From: Sphingomonas kyeonggiensis
GTDB taxonomy: Bacteria > Pseudomonadota > Alphaproteobacteria > Sphingomonadales > Sphingomonadaceae
Assembly: GCF_030812785.1 (NCBI RefSeq)
Contig: NZ_JAUSTJ010000002.1
Location: 1,426,001 to 1,490,000 of the forward strand
Direction of reading: 5' to 3'
Length of the DNA: 64,000 bases
Within the stretch, counting starts at the first letter, position 1. Each line of letters starts with the position of its first letter. A model generated the notes under the pieces. That model saw only the letters and a list, made by a program, of their open reading frames with translations. It searched no databases and was not told the DNA's origin. Made by a program: the position numbers and the translations under genes. Shown here in pieces: positions 8,893-16,774 of the stretch.

Positions 8893-9663
8893 TTAGATCG
8901 TCACCCCGCCATCGATCACCATCGCCTGCCCGGTCATGAACGCGCTCGCCCGGCTGGCGAGATACACGACCGCCCCGGCAATCTCCTCCGGCTCGCCGAT
9001 CCGCCGCAGCGGGGTGGTGGCGTTGGTCGCCTTGGCCCGCTCGGGATCCTCCCACAGCGCGCGGGCGAAATCGGTCCTGATCAGCCCCGGCGCGATGCAG
9101 TTGACCCGCACATTGTCCGGCCCGAACTCCACCGCATAGTTGCGCGCGAGCTGCAGGTCGGCCGCCTTGGAGACGTTATACGCCCCGATCACCGGCGATC
9201 CGCGCAAGCCCCCGATCGACGAGACGATCACGATCGAGCCGTCGCGGCGCTCGCGCATCTCGGGCGCCACCATCTGGATCAGCCAGTGGTTGGAGAGGAT
9301 GTTGTTGTCGAGGATCTTGCGGAACTGGTCGTCGGCGATCCCCTCGAGCGGCCCGTAATAGGGGTTGGACGCCGCATTGCAGACCAGCACGTCCACCCGC
9401 CCGAACACCCGCCGCGTCTCCTCGACCAGGTGCTTCAGCGCTTCCTTGTCCGAGATGCTCGCCGCCACCGCCAGCGCGGTTCCCTCGCCATGCCTGGCAT
9501 TGATCTCGGCGGCGACCTCGTCACAGGCATCCTGCTTTCGGCTGGAGATCACCACCTTCGCGCCGGCATCCGCCAGCGCTTCGGCCGAAGCCTTGCCGAT
9601 CCCGCGCGAGGAACCGGTGACGATTGCCACCTTGCCGGTCAGGTCGAATAGTCCCGAAACCAT
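8893..9663 (-). CDS. Short-chain dehydrogenase/reductase (SDR)
   Basis: A 256-residue classical SDR with cofactor motif TGSSRGIG, the loop CNAASNP (an AAS variant of NNAG), Ser in [15 protein letters not shown] as YxxxK, and the C-terminal [14 protein letters not shown]. The substituted NNAG and the [10 protein letters not shown] segment set it apart from the neighbouring SDR. The family includes many beta-oxidation and lactone-pathway 3-hydroxyacyl dehydrogenases. A strong GGAGG ribosome site precedes the ATG. It is co-directional with the kinase-like and dehydrogenase genes behind it and possibly shares their pathway. Confidence 0.88.
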   Translation of the reverse strand: MVSGLFDLTGKVAIVTGSSRGIGKASAEALADAGAKVVISSRKQDACDEVAAEINARHGEGTALAVAASISDKEALKHLVEETRRVFGRVDVLVCNAASNPYYGPLEGIADDQFRKILDNNILSNHWLIQMVAPEMRERRDGSIVIVSSIGGLRGSPVIGAYNVSKAADLQLARNYAVEFGPDNVRVNCIAPGLIRTDFARALWEDPERAKATNATTPLRRIGEPEEIAGAVVYLASRASAFMTGQAMVIDGGVTI

Positions 9664-9678
9664 GTTCCCTCCTTAGTC

Positions 9679-9787
9679 GTCACCCCGGCGAAAGCCGGGG
9701 CCCATCTCGTGCAGATGCCAGGAACAACCACCGCCGTGGCGCGCGCTGAAAGCGAAGGAGATGGGTCCCCGCTTTCGCGGGGATGAC
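9679..9787. repeat. REP-like inverted pair (ATCTC subtype)
   Basis: The arms are GTCACCCCGGCGAAAGCCGG with a GGCCCATCTC extension, and the opposite arm GAGATGGGTCCCCGC...GGGGATGAC. The two arms differ at their cores (CCGGCG against CCCGCG), so each hairpin pairs best with itself. It lies between the SDR and phosphotransferase genes. Confidence 0.85.
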
Positions 9788-9800
9788 GGCTGTGAGCGCA

Positions 9801-10817
9801 TCACGCCCCCGCCTCCCGCGCGAAATGCCAGGCCTGCGCCACCAGCCCGGGCAGCCGCTCCACCGTCGCCGCCGCGTTCGCGCTCGACGCATTGCCGTCG
9901 AGCATCCGCTTCTTGATCCCCTGCACGATCCCCGCCAGCCGGAAGAGATTGTACGCAAAGTACCAGTTGAGGTCGGGCACCCCCTCCCGCCCGGTCGCCG
10001 TGCAGTAGCGCGCCACGACATCCTCGATCGTCGGGATGCCCGTCTCCGGCCCCGTGAGCCCCTTTACCCCCGAGCGCCCCTCGGGCTCGGTCGCCCAGCT
10101 CATCAGGAAATAGGAGAAGTCCGCCAGCGGATCGCCGAGCGTCGACAGCTCCCAGTCGAGCACCGCCAGCACGCGCGGTTCGGCTGGCGCGAAGATCATG
10201 TTGTCGATGCGGAAATCGCCATGGACGATGCTGGTCCGCGTCTGCTCGGGCAGGGTGCGCGGCAGGAACTCGATCAGCCGCTCCATCTCGGGCAACTGAT
10301 CGGTCTCGCTCATCCGGTACTGCTTGGTCCAGCGCTCGACCTGGCGGGCGAAATAGTTGCCCGGCTTGCCATAGCTGCCCAGCCCGACCGCTTCGTAGTC
10401 CACCGCGTGCAAGGCCGCGAGCGTGTCGACGATCGCATTATAGTGCACCGTCCGCTCGGCCGGGGTGAGACCGGGCAGCGATCCGTCCCACAGCGTCCGC
10501 CCCTCGACCATCTCCATGATGTAGAAGGGCGAACCCAGCACTTCCGGGTCCTCGCAAAGCCCATAGGGCCGCGCGACCGGGAAGCCGGTCGGGTGCAGGG
10601 CCGCGATCAGCGCATATTCGCGCTCCACCGCATGCGCCGAGGGCAGGATCGGCCCGAACGGCTTGCGCCGGAGCACATAAGAGCCGCTGCCCGCATCGAT
10701 CCGATAGGTCGGGTTGCTCTGTCCGCCGGCGAACTTGGTCACCGCGATCGGCCCTGCGAAACCGCCCACATTGGCCGACAGCCAGTCCGCCAGCTTGGCT
10801 TCGTCCAGGTCGCTCAT
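9801..10817 (-). CDS. APH-fold phosphotransferase of the ACAD10/11-kinase type
   Basis: A 338-residue protein of the aminoglycoside-phosphotransferase/choline-kinase fold. The catalytic loop IVHGDFRIDNM (near residue 197) and the metal-binding LDWELSTLGDPLADFSY (near residue 219) are intact, so it should transfer phosphate from ATP to a hydroxyl group. N-terminal GGQSNPTYRIDAGSGSYVLRR is the nucleotide-binding strand pair. Members next to acyl-CoA dehydrogenases are homologous to the kinase domain of animal ACAD10/11, which phosphorylates 4-hydroxyacyl-CoA. Its start overlaps the alcohol dehydrogenase stop as ATGA, so the two are translationally coupled. An ACAD10/11-like dehydrogenase is the next gene upstream. 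An antibiotic-resistance role is unlikely in this setting. Confidence 0.85.
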   Translation of the reverse strand: MSDLDEAKLADWLSANVGGFAGPIAVTKFAGGQSNPTYRIDAGSGSYVLRRKPFGPILPSAHAVEREYALIAALHPTGFPVARPYGLCEDPEVLGSPFYIMEMVEGRTLWDGSLPGLTPAERTVHYNAIVDTLAALHAVDYEAVGLGSYGKPGNYFARQVERWTKQYRMSETDQLPEMERLIEFLPRTLPEQTRTSIVHGDFRIDNMIFAPAEPRVLAVLDWELSTLGDPLADFSYFLMSWATEPEGRSGVKGLTGPETGIPTIEDVVARYCTATGREGVPDLNWYFAYNLFRLAGIVQGIKKRMLDGNASSANAAATVERLPGLVAQAWHFAREAGA

Positions 10818-11899
10818 GCGAATTCGATCACCGAGCGCACGCTGTCGCCCTTGCGCAGCTTGGCGAGCGCGTCGTTGACGTCCTCGAGCCTGATCCGCTC
10901 GGCGACCATCGTGTCGAGATCGAGCAGCCCGTCGAGATACATCTGCACCAATCGCGGCATGTCGATCGGGAAGCGCGTGCTACCCAGCAGCGATCCCTGG
11001 ATCTTCTTGCCGGTCAGGAAGGTCGGCCCGGGCAGGCTGACATTGCCCCCCGGCGCGATCATCCCCAGGATCGTCGCGGTGCCGCCGCGTCGCAGGATGT
11101 TCCAGGCGAGCTCGGCGGTGTTCGGCCGCCCGACCGCCTCGATCGCATAATGGACGCCGCCGCCGGTAAGCTTGAGCACATCCTTGGCCAGCCCCTCGGC
11201 CATCGCGTCCAGCGCATGGGTGGCGCCCAGCTTCAGCGCCAGCTCGCGTTTCTCCGGCACCGGGTCGACCGCCAGGATTGTGCCCGCCCCGGCGATCTTG
11301 GCGGCATTGATCGCGGCAAGCCCGATCCCGCCCGCACCGATCACCGCGACGCTCTCCCCGGGGCGCACCCGGCTGTCGTTGAAGATCGCCCCGGCGCCGG
11401 TGATCACCGCGCAGCCGAGCAGCGCCGCGCGATCCAGCGGCATCTCCTTCGAGATCGCCACACAGGCGTTTTCGTGCACCAGCATCATCTCGGCATAGGC
11501 CGAGAGGTTGAGGAACGGCGCGAGCGGCGTGCCGTCGCCTAGGCTCAGCCGCGGCTCGGCATCGGCCGGGCGCCGGGTCGAGGGATCGATGCAGAGCGAC
11601 GGCCGCCCGGTCACGCACATCTCGCAGCTGCCGCAGAAGACGGTGAAGAAGGTGATGACATGGTCTCCCACCTTCAGATGCGCGACGTCCGATCCCACCG
11701 CCTCGATCACCCCCGCCGCCTCATGCCCCGGCACCGTCGGCACCGGATGCGGGAAGGCGCCGTCGACGAAGTGCAGGTCGGACCGGCACACCCCCACCGC
11801 CGCGGTACGGATCAGCACCTCGCGCGGGCCAGGCTTGGAAACCCGGATATCGGTGATCTCGAGCGGCTTGCCCGCTTCGTAGAGAACGGCTGCTTTCAT
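10814..11899 (-). CDS. Zinc-dependent alcohol dehydrogenase, medium-chain family
   Basis: A 361-residue NAD(P)-dependent medium-chain dehydrogenase. Catalytic zinc ligands are Cys38 and the His59-Glu60 pair (GHE), and structural zinc ligands are the four cysteines of FCGSCEMCVTGRPSLC (89, 92, 95, 103). The Rossmann motif is VIGAGGIGLAA. It resembles the class III or aryl-alcohol subgroup and would oxidise an alcohol to aldehyde or ketone. The ATG at 11899 is preferred because upstream in-frame codons pass through a repeat. It is coupled by a four-base overlap to the downstream phosphotransferase gene, which hints that both act on one hydroxylated substrate. Confidence 0.9.
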   Translation of the reverse strand: MKAAVLYEAGKPLEITDIRVSKPGPREVLIRTAAVGVCRSDLHFVDGAFPHPVPTVPGHEAAGVIEAVGSDVAHLKVGDHVITFFTVFCGSCEMCVTGRPSLCIDPSTRRPADAEPRLSLGDGTPLAPFLNLSAYAEMMLVHENACVAISKEMPLDRAALLGCAVITGAGAIFNDSRVRPGESVAVIGAGGIGLAAINAAKIAGAGTILAVDPVPEKRELALKLGATHALDAMAEGLAKDVLKLTGGGVHYAIEAVGRPNTAELAWNILRRGGTATILGMIAPGGNVSLPGPTFLTGKKIQGSLLGSTRFPIDMPRLVQMYLDGLLDLDTMVAERIRLEDVNDALAKLRKGDSVRSVIEFA

Positions 11900-11926
11900 C
11901 ACTCTCCCTCTCGTCACCTTCTCTTC

Positions 11927-12030
11927 GTCACCCCCGCGAAAGCGGGGGCCCATCTCCCGGATTATCCCCGCCTGCACCGGCGCGTTTGCCGAGGGCGTGG
12001 GAGATGGGTCCCCGCTTTCGCGGGGATGAC
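11927..12030. repeat. REP-like inverted pair (ATCTC subtype)
   Basis: The left arm is GTCACCCCCGCGAAAGCGGG and the right arm GAGATGGGTCCCCGCTTTCG followed by CGGGGATGAC, with about 45 bases between. It fills most of the gap between the alcohol dehydrogenase and the ACAD10/11-type gene. Confidence 0.85.
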
Positions 12031-12038
12031 GGCGTGGC

Positions 12039-13322
12039 TTAGCGGCTGACCCCAACATCTCCCGAAGACGCCCGGTCCGCCTTGAAGTCCGCGTACTTCC
12101 CGAACTCGTTCCGCGCGATCGCCCGGGCATGCACCTCGTCCGGACCGTCCGCGAGCCGCAGCGTGCGGATGCCCGCCCAGTCATGCGCGAGGTGGAAGTC
12201 GCCCGAGACGCCCGCACCGCCATGCGCCTGGATCGCGTCGTCGATGATCTGCAGCGCCATCTGCGGCGCCTGCACCTTGATCATCGCGATCTCAAGCTGC
12301 GCCGCCCTGTTGCCCGCCTTGTCCATCATGTCCGCCGCCTTCAGGCAGAGCAGACGGGTCATCTCGATGTCGATCCGCGCGCGGGCGATGCGCTGCTCCC
12401 ACACCGAATGGTCCGAGAGACGCTTGCCGAACGCGACGCGACTAACGAGCCGCTTGGACATCGCCTCGATCGCTTCCTCGGCGACCCCGATCGTCCGCAT
12501 GCAGTGATGGATGCGGCCCGGCCCGAGCCGCCCCTGTGCGATCTCGAAGCCGCGCCCTTCGCCGAGCAGCATGTTCTCGACCGGCACGCGGACATTCTCG
12601 AGAACCACTTCGCCGTGCCCATGCGGCGCATGATCATACCCGAAAACCGAAAGCATCCGTTCGATCTTCACGCCGGGGGCGTCCATCGGCACCAGGATCA
12701 TGCTCTGCTGGGCATGTTTGGCGGCGCCCGTATCGGTCTTGCCCATCACGATCGAGACCGCGCAGCGCGGGTCGCCCACACCGCTGCTCCACCATTTCCG
12801 CCCGTTGATCACATAATGATTGCCGTCGCGCACCATGCTGGTCTGGATATTGGTCGCGTCCGAGCTCGCCACCGCCGGCTCGGTCATCAGGAAGGCCGAG
12901 CGGATCTCGCCCTGCATCAGCGGCTTGAGCCACTGGTCCTTCTGCGCCCGGGTGCCGTAGCGGTGGAGCACCTCCATGTTGCCCGTGTCCGGTGCGGAGC
13001 AGTTGAAACACTCCGACGCCCAGCCGAGCCGCCCCATCTCCTCGGCGCACAGCGCATATTCGAGGTTGGTCAGTTGCGTGCCCTGGAACTCGAAACTGTC
13101 GTCGACATGCGCCTGGCCCGAATGCGGCGGCATGAAGAAGTTCCACAGGCCCGCAACCCTGGCCTCGGCCTTCACCTCCTCGATCACCGGCAGCACCTTC
13201 CAGCGCTCACCCTGCTTCTGCTGGGCATGATAGTCGCCGTCGCGAGGCCGGATCCTGGTGTCGATAAAGGCCTTCACGCGGTCGCGGAAATAGGTCTCGC
13301 GCTCGCTCAGCGTGAAATCCAT
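12039..13322 (-). CDS. ACAD10/11-type acyl-CoA dehydrogenase
   Basis: A 427-residue flavoprotein of the acyl-CoA dehydrogenase family, longer than the classical form. Segments [61 protein letters not shown] and [18 protein letters not shown] are the ones I associate with the ACAD10/ACAD11 branch rather than with medium- or short-chain enzymes. In animals this branch is fused to an APH-type kinase and acts on 4-hydroxy acids after phosphorylation. Here the kinase is a separate gene on the same strand. AGAGGA precedes the ATG. A palindrome lies 45-60 bases upstream, between it and the divergent double-TetR gene, its likely regulator. Confidence 0.9.
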   Translation of the reverse strand: MDFTLSERETYFRDRVKAFIDTRIRPRDGDYHAQQKQGERWKVLPVIEEVKAEARVAGLWNFFMPPHSGQAHVDDSFEFQGTQLTNLEYALCAEEMGRLGWASECFNCSAPDTGNMEVLHRYGTRAQKDQWLKPLMQGEIRSAFLMTEPAVASSDATNIQTSMVRDGNHYVINGRKWWSSGVGDPRCAVSIVMGKTDTGAAKHAQQSMILVPMDAPGVKIERMLSVFGYDHAPHGHGEVVLENVRVPVENMLLGEGRGFEIAQGRLGPGRIHHCMRTIGVAEEAIEAMSKRLVSRVAFGKRLSDHSVWEQRIARARIDIEMTRLLCLKAADMMDKAGNRAAQLEIAMIKVQAPQMALQIIDDAIQAHGGAGVSGDFHLAHDWAGIRTLRLADGPDEVHARAIARNEFGKYADFKADRASSGDVGVSR

Positions 13323-13366
13323 GGCGCATCCTCTCCGTTTTCTGCTTCACGGATCGGCGTAGAGCA

Positions 13367-13382
13367 TACCGGATATTCGGTA
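13367..13382. promoter_or_regulatory. Candidate TetR operator palindrome
   Basis: TACCGGATATTCGGTA is a 16-base dyad with one mismatched pair, placed between the divergent ACAD10/11-type gene and the double-TetR gene. Position, length and symmetry fit a TetR-family operator. A related sequence with 12 of 16 identities lies upstream of the dehydrogenase at 28148-29368. Confidence 0.5.
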
Positions 13383-13465
13383 AAGTCGGGCCGGCGCGAA
13401 AATCGGCACAACCTCGATTCAAAAAACCGCTTTGGCTAGCCGTCAAATCCGCTAGACTGGTTGCA

Positions 13466-14704
13466 ATGAATGCACCGGGGAAACTAGAAACCGCAAGCGC
13501 GACGAAACGCTTCCAGGCCAAGCGGGACGCGATCCTCGCCGCGGCGGCGGACGCGATCAACGAACAGAGCGCCAAGGGGATGACCTTTGCCGACGTGGCC
13601 CGCCGCGTCGGCCTCAACACCACGTCGGTCACCTATTATTTCAAGCGCAAGGAAGACCTTGCCGCCGCCGCCTTCGAGCAGACGCTCGACCGGCTCGAGG
13701 CGATGCTCGACGATGCCGGCAAGGAGTCGACGCCCGAAGCCCGGGTCGGCCGCTATCTCAACATCAACATGGAGCGGCTCGCCCGCATCCGCCGGGGCGA
13801 GGAGCGCGACTTCGCGATCCTCTCGGACCTGCGCGCCATGGAAGGCCCGATCAAGCGCGAGCTGCTCGATCGCTGGCGCGGCGTGTTCCGCAAGACCCGC
13901 GCGCTCTGGGGCACCCCCGCCAGCCGCGCCGAGACCGACCTCCATGGTGCTCGCGCGCACGTGCTGCTCGAGAACACCTTCTGGCTGACCGCCTGGCTGC
14001 CTCGTTACGAAGTCGATGAATATCCCCGCGTCGAGGCGCGCCTCATGGACGTGTTCCGCACGGGCATCGCCGCGCCCGGCCAGGCCTGGACCCCGCACAT
14101 GCTCGACCTCGAGCATGACGAGCCCGAGCCAGGCCGCGAGGCCTTTCTCCTCGCCGCCACGCGGCTGATCAACGAGCTCGGCTATCGCGGCGCCTCGGTC
14201 CAGAAGATCGCCAGCGAGCTCAACGTCACCAAGGGCAGCTTCTACCACCATCTCGATGCCAAGGACGATCTGGTCATCGCCTGCTACAAGCGCAGCTTCG
14301 ACATCATCGCCGATGCCCAGCGCCTGGCCGAGACCGCCGGCGGCACGCATTGGGAGCAGCTCGAAAGCACGATCGCCACGCTGCTCGACTATCAGTTCAG
14401 CGAACGCGGGCCCTTGCTGCGCACCACCGCGCTCTCCGGTCTGCCGCCCCAGGTCCGCTCGACGATGATCGACCGCTCGAACCGCATCGCCCGCCGCTTC
14501 GCCGGCCTGCTGTCCGACGGCATCGCCCAGGGCTCGATCCGCGCGATCGACCCGCTGGTCGCCTCGCAGACGCTGATGGCCCTTCAGAACGCCGCCTTCG
14601 ACATGCGCAAATGGGCCAGCACCATGCCGCGCGACAAGGCGGTGGCCTATTACGCCTCGACCATCGCCTTCGGCCTGTTCGACGATCGGGTGCTGGCAGG
14701 CTAG
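13466..14704 (+). CDS. Double TetR-family transcriptional regulator (two TetR units in one chain)
   Basis: At 412 residues this is about twice the usual TetR length. Residues 10-65 form one TetR DNA-binding domain (ADAINEQSAKGMTFADVARR, then VGLNTTSVTYYFKRKEDLAA), with a ligand domain to about 215. A second TetR domain begins near 224 (AATRLINELGYRGASVQKIA, then NVTKGSFYHHLDAKDDL) with its own C-terminal domain. A single chain could therefore act like a built-in dimer. It is divergent from the ACAD10/11-type gene across a palindrome, which suggests repression of acyl-CoA genes relieved by an acyl-CoA. No clear Shine-Dalgarno is seen before the ATG. Its stop overlaps the stop of the convergent AraC gene. 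Confidence 0.9.
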   Translation: MNAPGKLETASATKRFQAKRDAILAAAADAINEQSAKGMTFADVARRVGLNTTSVTYYFKRKEDLAAAAFEQTLDRLEAMLDDAGKESTPEARVGRYLNINMERLARIRRGEERDFAILSDLRAMEGPIKRELLDRWRGVFRKTRALWGTPASRAETDLHGARAHVLLENTFWLTAWLPRYEVDEYPRVEARLMDVFRTGIAAPGQAWTPHMLDLEHDEPEPGREAFLLAATRLINELGYRGASVQKIASELNVTKGSFYHHLDAKDDLVIACYKRSFDIIADAQRLAETAGGTHWEQLESTIATLLDYQFSERGPLLRTTALSGLPPQVRSTMIDRSNRIARRFAGLLSDGIAQGSIRAIDPLVASQTLMALQNAAFDMRKWASTMPRDKAVAYYASTIAFGLFDDRVLAG

Positions 14705-15597
14705 AGCGCCTCCGCCAGCTCCCCCGCCGCTTGCAACCGCTCGATATCCTGCCGCGGCGGCGCGCCGAACAACCGGCGATATTCCCGGCTGAACTGCGAC
14801 GGACTGTCATAGCCGACCGCGAACCCCGCCGAGCCCGCGCTCGCGCCCTCGGCCATCATCAGCCGGCGCGCTTCCTGCAGGCGGAGCTGCTTCTGATATT
14901 CGAGCGGCGTCATCCGGGTCACCGCCTTGAAATGGGCGTGCAGCGACGACGGGCTCATCCCCGCCGCATCGGCAATGTCCTCGATCCGCAGCTGCCGGTC
15001 ATACCCGCTTCGGATCCGCGCGATCGCCCGGCTGATCTGGCCGAGATGGCTGTCGCCCTTCGCCATCCGCCGCAGCGTCCCGCCATGCGGCCCGGTGAGC
15101 AAGCGGTACAGGATCTCCCGCTCAATCAGCGGCGCCAGCGCCGCGATGCTCTCGGGCCGGTCGAGCAGCTTGACCAGCCGGCAGGCGGCATCGATCAGGT
15201 CGGCATCCCCCGGATAGACTGCCAGCGCCGGCAAGTCGCGCTGCGGCCCGGCCTCTCCCTCCGCGATCATCAGGTCGGCCAGCGCCGGCAGGTCCAGATC
15301 GATCTTGCAGCACAGATAGGGCGCGTCCGGGCTCGCCTCGAGCACAAGCCCGACCAGCGGCAGGTCGACCGAGACCAGCAGATAGCGTGACGCATCATAG
15401 ACCACGTCATGGTCGCCGAGCGACACGCGCTTCGATCCCTGGGCGATCAGGCAAAGCGATGCCTCATAGACAGACGGGATCGGCAGACTCGGCTGGTCCG
15501 CCCGGATCAGCGACAGTCGCCCTATCGCAGTACCCGAAATCCCGGTTTCCGGCGTGTGCCGTTCGATCAGCGTGGCGAGGGCGGCGATATTGTGCAT
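14701..15597 (-). CDS. AraC-family transcriptional regulator
   Basis: A 298-residue regulator. The N-terminal half matches the AraC N-terminal ligand-binding type (SLCLIAQGSKRVSLGDHDVV, YLLVSVDLPLVG). The C-terminal 100 residues hold two helix-turn-helix units (RIEDIADAAGMSPSSLHAHF and GFAVGYDSPSQFSREYRRLF). The ATG at 15597 is chosen because homologs start with a similar LxxLIERHTPETG opening; an in-frame ATG six codons earlier is possible. It is divergent from an SDR gene across 150 bases and probably controls it, an arrangement common for this subgroup. Confidence 0.88.
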   Translation of the reverse strand: MHNIAALATLIERHTPETGISGTAIGRLSLIRADQPSLPIPSVYEASLCLIAQGSKRVSLGDHDVVYDASRYLLVSVDLPLVGLVLEASPDAPYLCCKIDLDLPALADLMIAEGEAGPQRDLPALAVYPGDADLIDAACRLVKLLDRPESIAALAPLIEREILYRLLTGPHGGTLRRMAKGDSHLGQISRAIARIRSGYDRQLRIEDIADAAGMSPSSLHAHFKAVTRMTPLEYQKQLRLQEARRLMMAEGASAGSAGFAVGYDSPSQFSREYRRLFGAPPRQDIERLQAAGELAEAL

Positions 15598-15747
15598 GCT
15601 GCCTGCTTCCCTCATGCGAGAGAAGCACGCAAGCGCATCCATCCACATTTGGAGGATCGTGCAATCCCTTCGGCCAATCGCTCTACCGCCCGAACCCTTC
15701 CCTGCCCCAAATCCTGCCTCGTCATTCCAGACGAGAAGGAACGAACC

Positions 15748-16473
15748 ATGACGGGACTTAGCGACAAGGTCATCCTCATCACCGGCGCCTCCAGCGGCAT
15801 CGGCGAAGCCACGGTCCGCGAGTTGGCGGCAACCGGCGCCAGGCTGTTCATCGGCGCCCGCCGCGGCGACCGGCTCCAGGCGCTGGCCGAGCAGCTCGGC
15901 CCCAACATCGCCTGGCGCGAGCTCGACGTCACCGATGCGGCGAACTTCAAGGCCTTTGCCGACGCCGCGGAAGCGAAGTTCGGCCGGGTCGACGTGCTGA
16001 TCAACAATGCCGGCGTGATGCCGCTCTCGCCGCTCGCCGCGCTCAAGACCGACGAGTGGAAGCGGATGATCGATGTCAATATCCACGGCGTGCTCAACGG
16101 CATCGCCGCGGTGCTGCCGCGCTTCGTCGCCCAGCAGAACGGCCATGTCGTCAACGTCGCTTCGGTCGGCGCCCACCTCGTCCTGCCGACCGCCGCGGTC
16201 TATTGCGGCACCAAATACGCGGTCTGGGCGATCACCGAGGGCCTGCGCCAGGAGCATGACGATATCCGCGCGACGATCATCTCGCCGGGCGTCACCGCCA
16301 CCGAACTGGGCGACGACATCAGCGATCCCCAGGTCGCCGCCGCGCTCAAGGACTGGCGCCAGAAGTCGCTGACCCCGGACGCGATCGCCCGTGCGATCCG
16401 CTATGCCCTCGAGCAGCCCGACGGCGTCGATGTCAACGAAGTGATCGTCCGCCCCACCGCCGCCAACATGTAA
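15748..16473 (+). CDS. Short-chain dehydrogenase/reductase (SDR)
   Basis: A 241-residue classical SDR with TGASSGIG cofactor motif, NNAGVMPLSP, Ser in NVASVGAHLV and YCGTK as YxxxK. The C-terminal part (ISPGVTATELGDDISDP, VNEVIVRPTAANM) is typical of the NADP-dependent carbonyl-reductase-like group near YdfG. ARRGDR after the second strand favours NADPH. The AAGGA site sits before the ATG. It is the divergent partner of the AraC regulator and probably induced by the compound that regulator senses. The substrate is unknown. Confidence 0.88.
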   Translation: MTGLSDKVILITGASSGIGEATVRELAATGARLFIGARRGDRLQALAEQLGPNIAWRELDVTDAANFKAFADAAEAKFGRVDVLINNAGVMPLSPLAALKTDEWKRMIDVNIHGVLNGIAAVLPRFVAQQNGHVVNVASVGAHLVLPTAAVYCGTKYAVWAITEGLRQEHDDIRATIISPGVTATELGDDISDPQVAAALKDWRQKSLTPDAIARAIRYALEQPDGVDVNEVIVRPTAANM

Positions 16474-16481
16474 GCCGTAAT

Positions 16482-16512
16482 TGCCGGGTCTTCGCGCGCC
16501 GGAGGCCCGGCA
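16482..16512 (+). terminator. Hairpin after the SDR gene
   Basis: TGCCGGG and CCCGGCA form a perfect seven-pair stem with a 17-base loop, nine bases after the SDR stop. There is no T-run, so a factor-independent terminator is only a possibility. Confidence 0.35.
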
Positions 16513-16590
16513 TCTGTGCACCATTGATCCCCCGGAACAATTCGGCTAGTGGCGCCGCCGGTAACCCCAACTCAGGAAAGGAGTGAGCCC

Positions 16591-16686
16591 ATGCAGACCA
16601 TTACCGCTCTCATCGCCACTTCCATTTTCCGAGTTCGGGAACATTCCACATGGGCAAGTCCCTTGCAGGTGACTTTGATCGCCTGA
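16591..16686 (+). CDS. Possible 31-residue small ORF upstream of rtcB
   Basis: A short frame of 31 codons starts at an ATG with an unusually good ribosome site (GGAAAGGAG, seven bases away). The peptide (MQTITALIATSIFRVREHS...) matches nothing I recognise. It overlaps the candidate sigma-54 promoter, so both cannot easily work on the same transcript. A second frame, 16650-16778, encodes 42 residues and overlaps the rtcB start as ATGA but lacks a ribosome site. Either could be a leader or chance. Confidence 0.25.
   Translation: MQTITALIATSIFRVREHSTWASPLQVTLIA
16652..16667 (+). promoter_or_regulatory. Candidate sigma-54 promoter of rtcB-prfH
   Basis: GGGCAAGTCCCTTGCA has the invariant GG and GC with exactly ten bases between them and matches most of the sigma-54 consensus TGGCACG-N4-TTGCA; the mismatches are T to G and C to A. 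Transcription would start near 16678, about 97 bases before rtcB. In E. coli, rtcBA is a sigma-54/RtcR operon, which raises the prior. No rtcR gene is in the window. Confidence 0.45.
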
Positions 16687-16774
16687 CCCTTTTCCGCGGC
16701 CATGACGCCGCGGCATCATTCGATACTGCAATCCGTCGCCTGCCGTCCTTCCTCGTTTCCGGGGAGGTCCAGCC

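Noticed and set aside
9801..10817. Aminoglycoside resistance kinase
   Set aside because: The fold is shared, but neighbouring acyl-CoA and alcohol dehydrogenase genes and sequence type favour a metabolic hydroxyacyl kinase.
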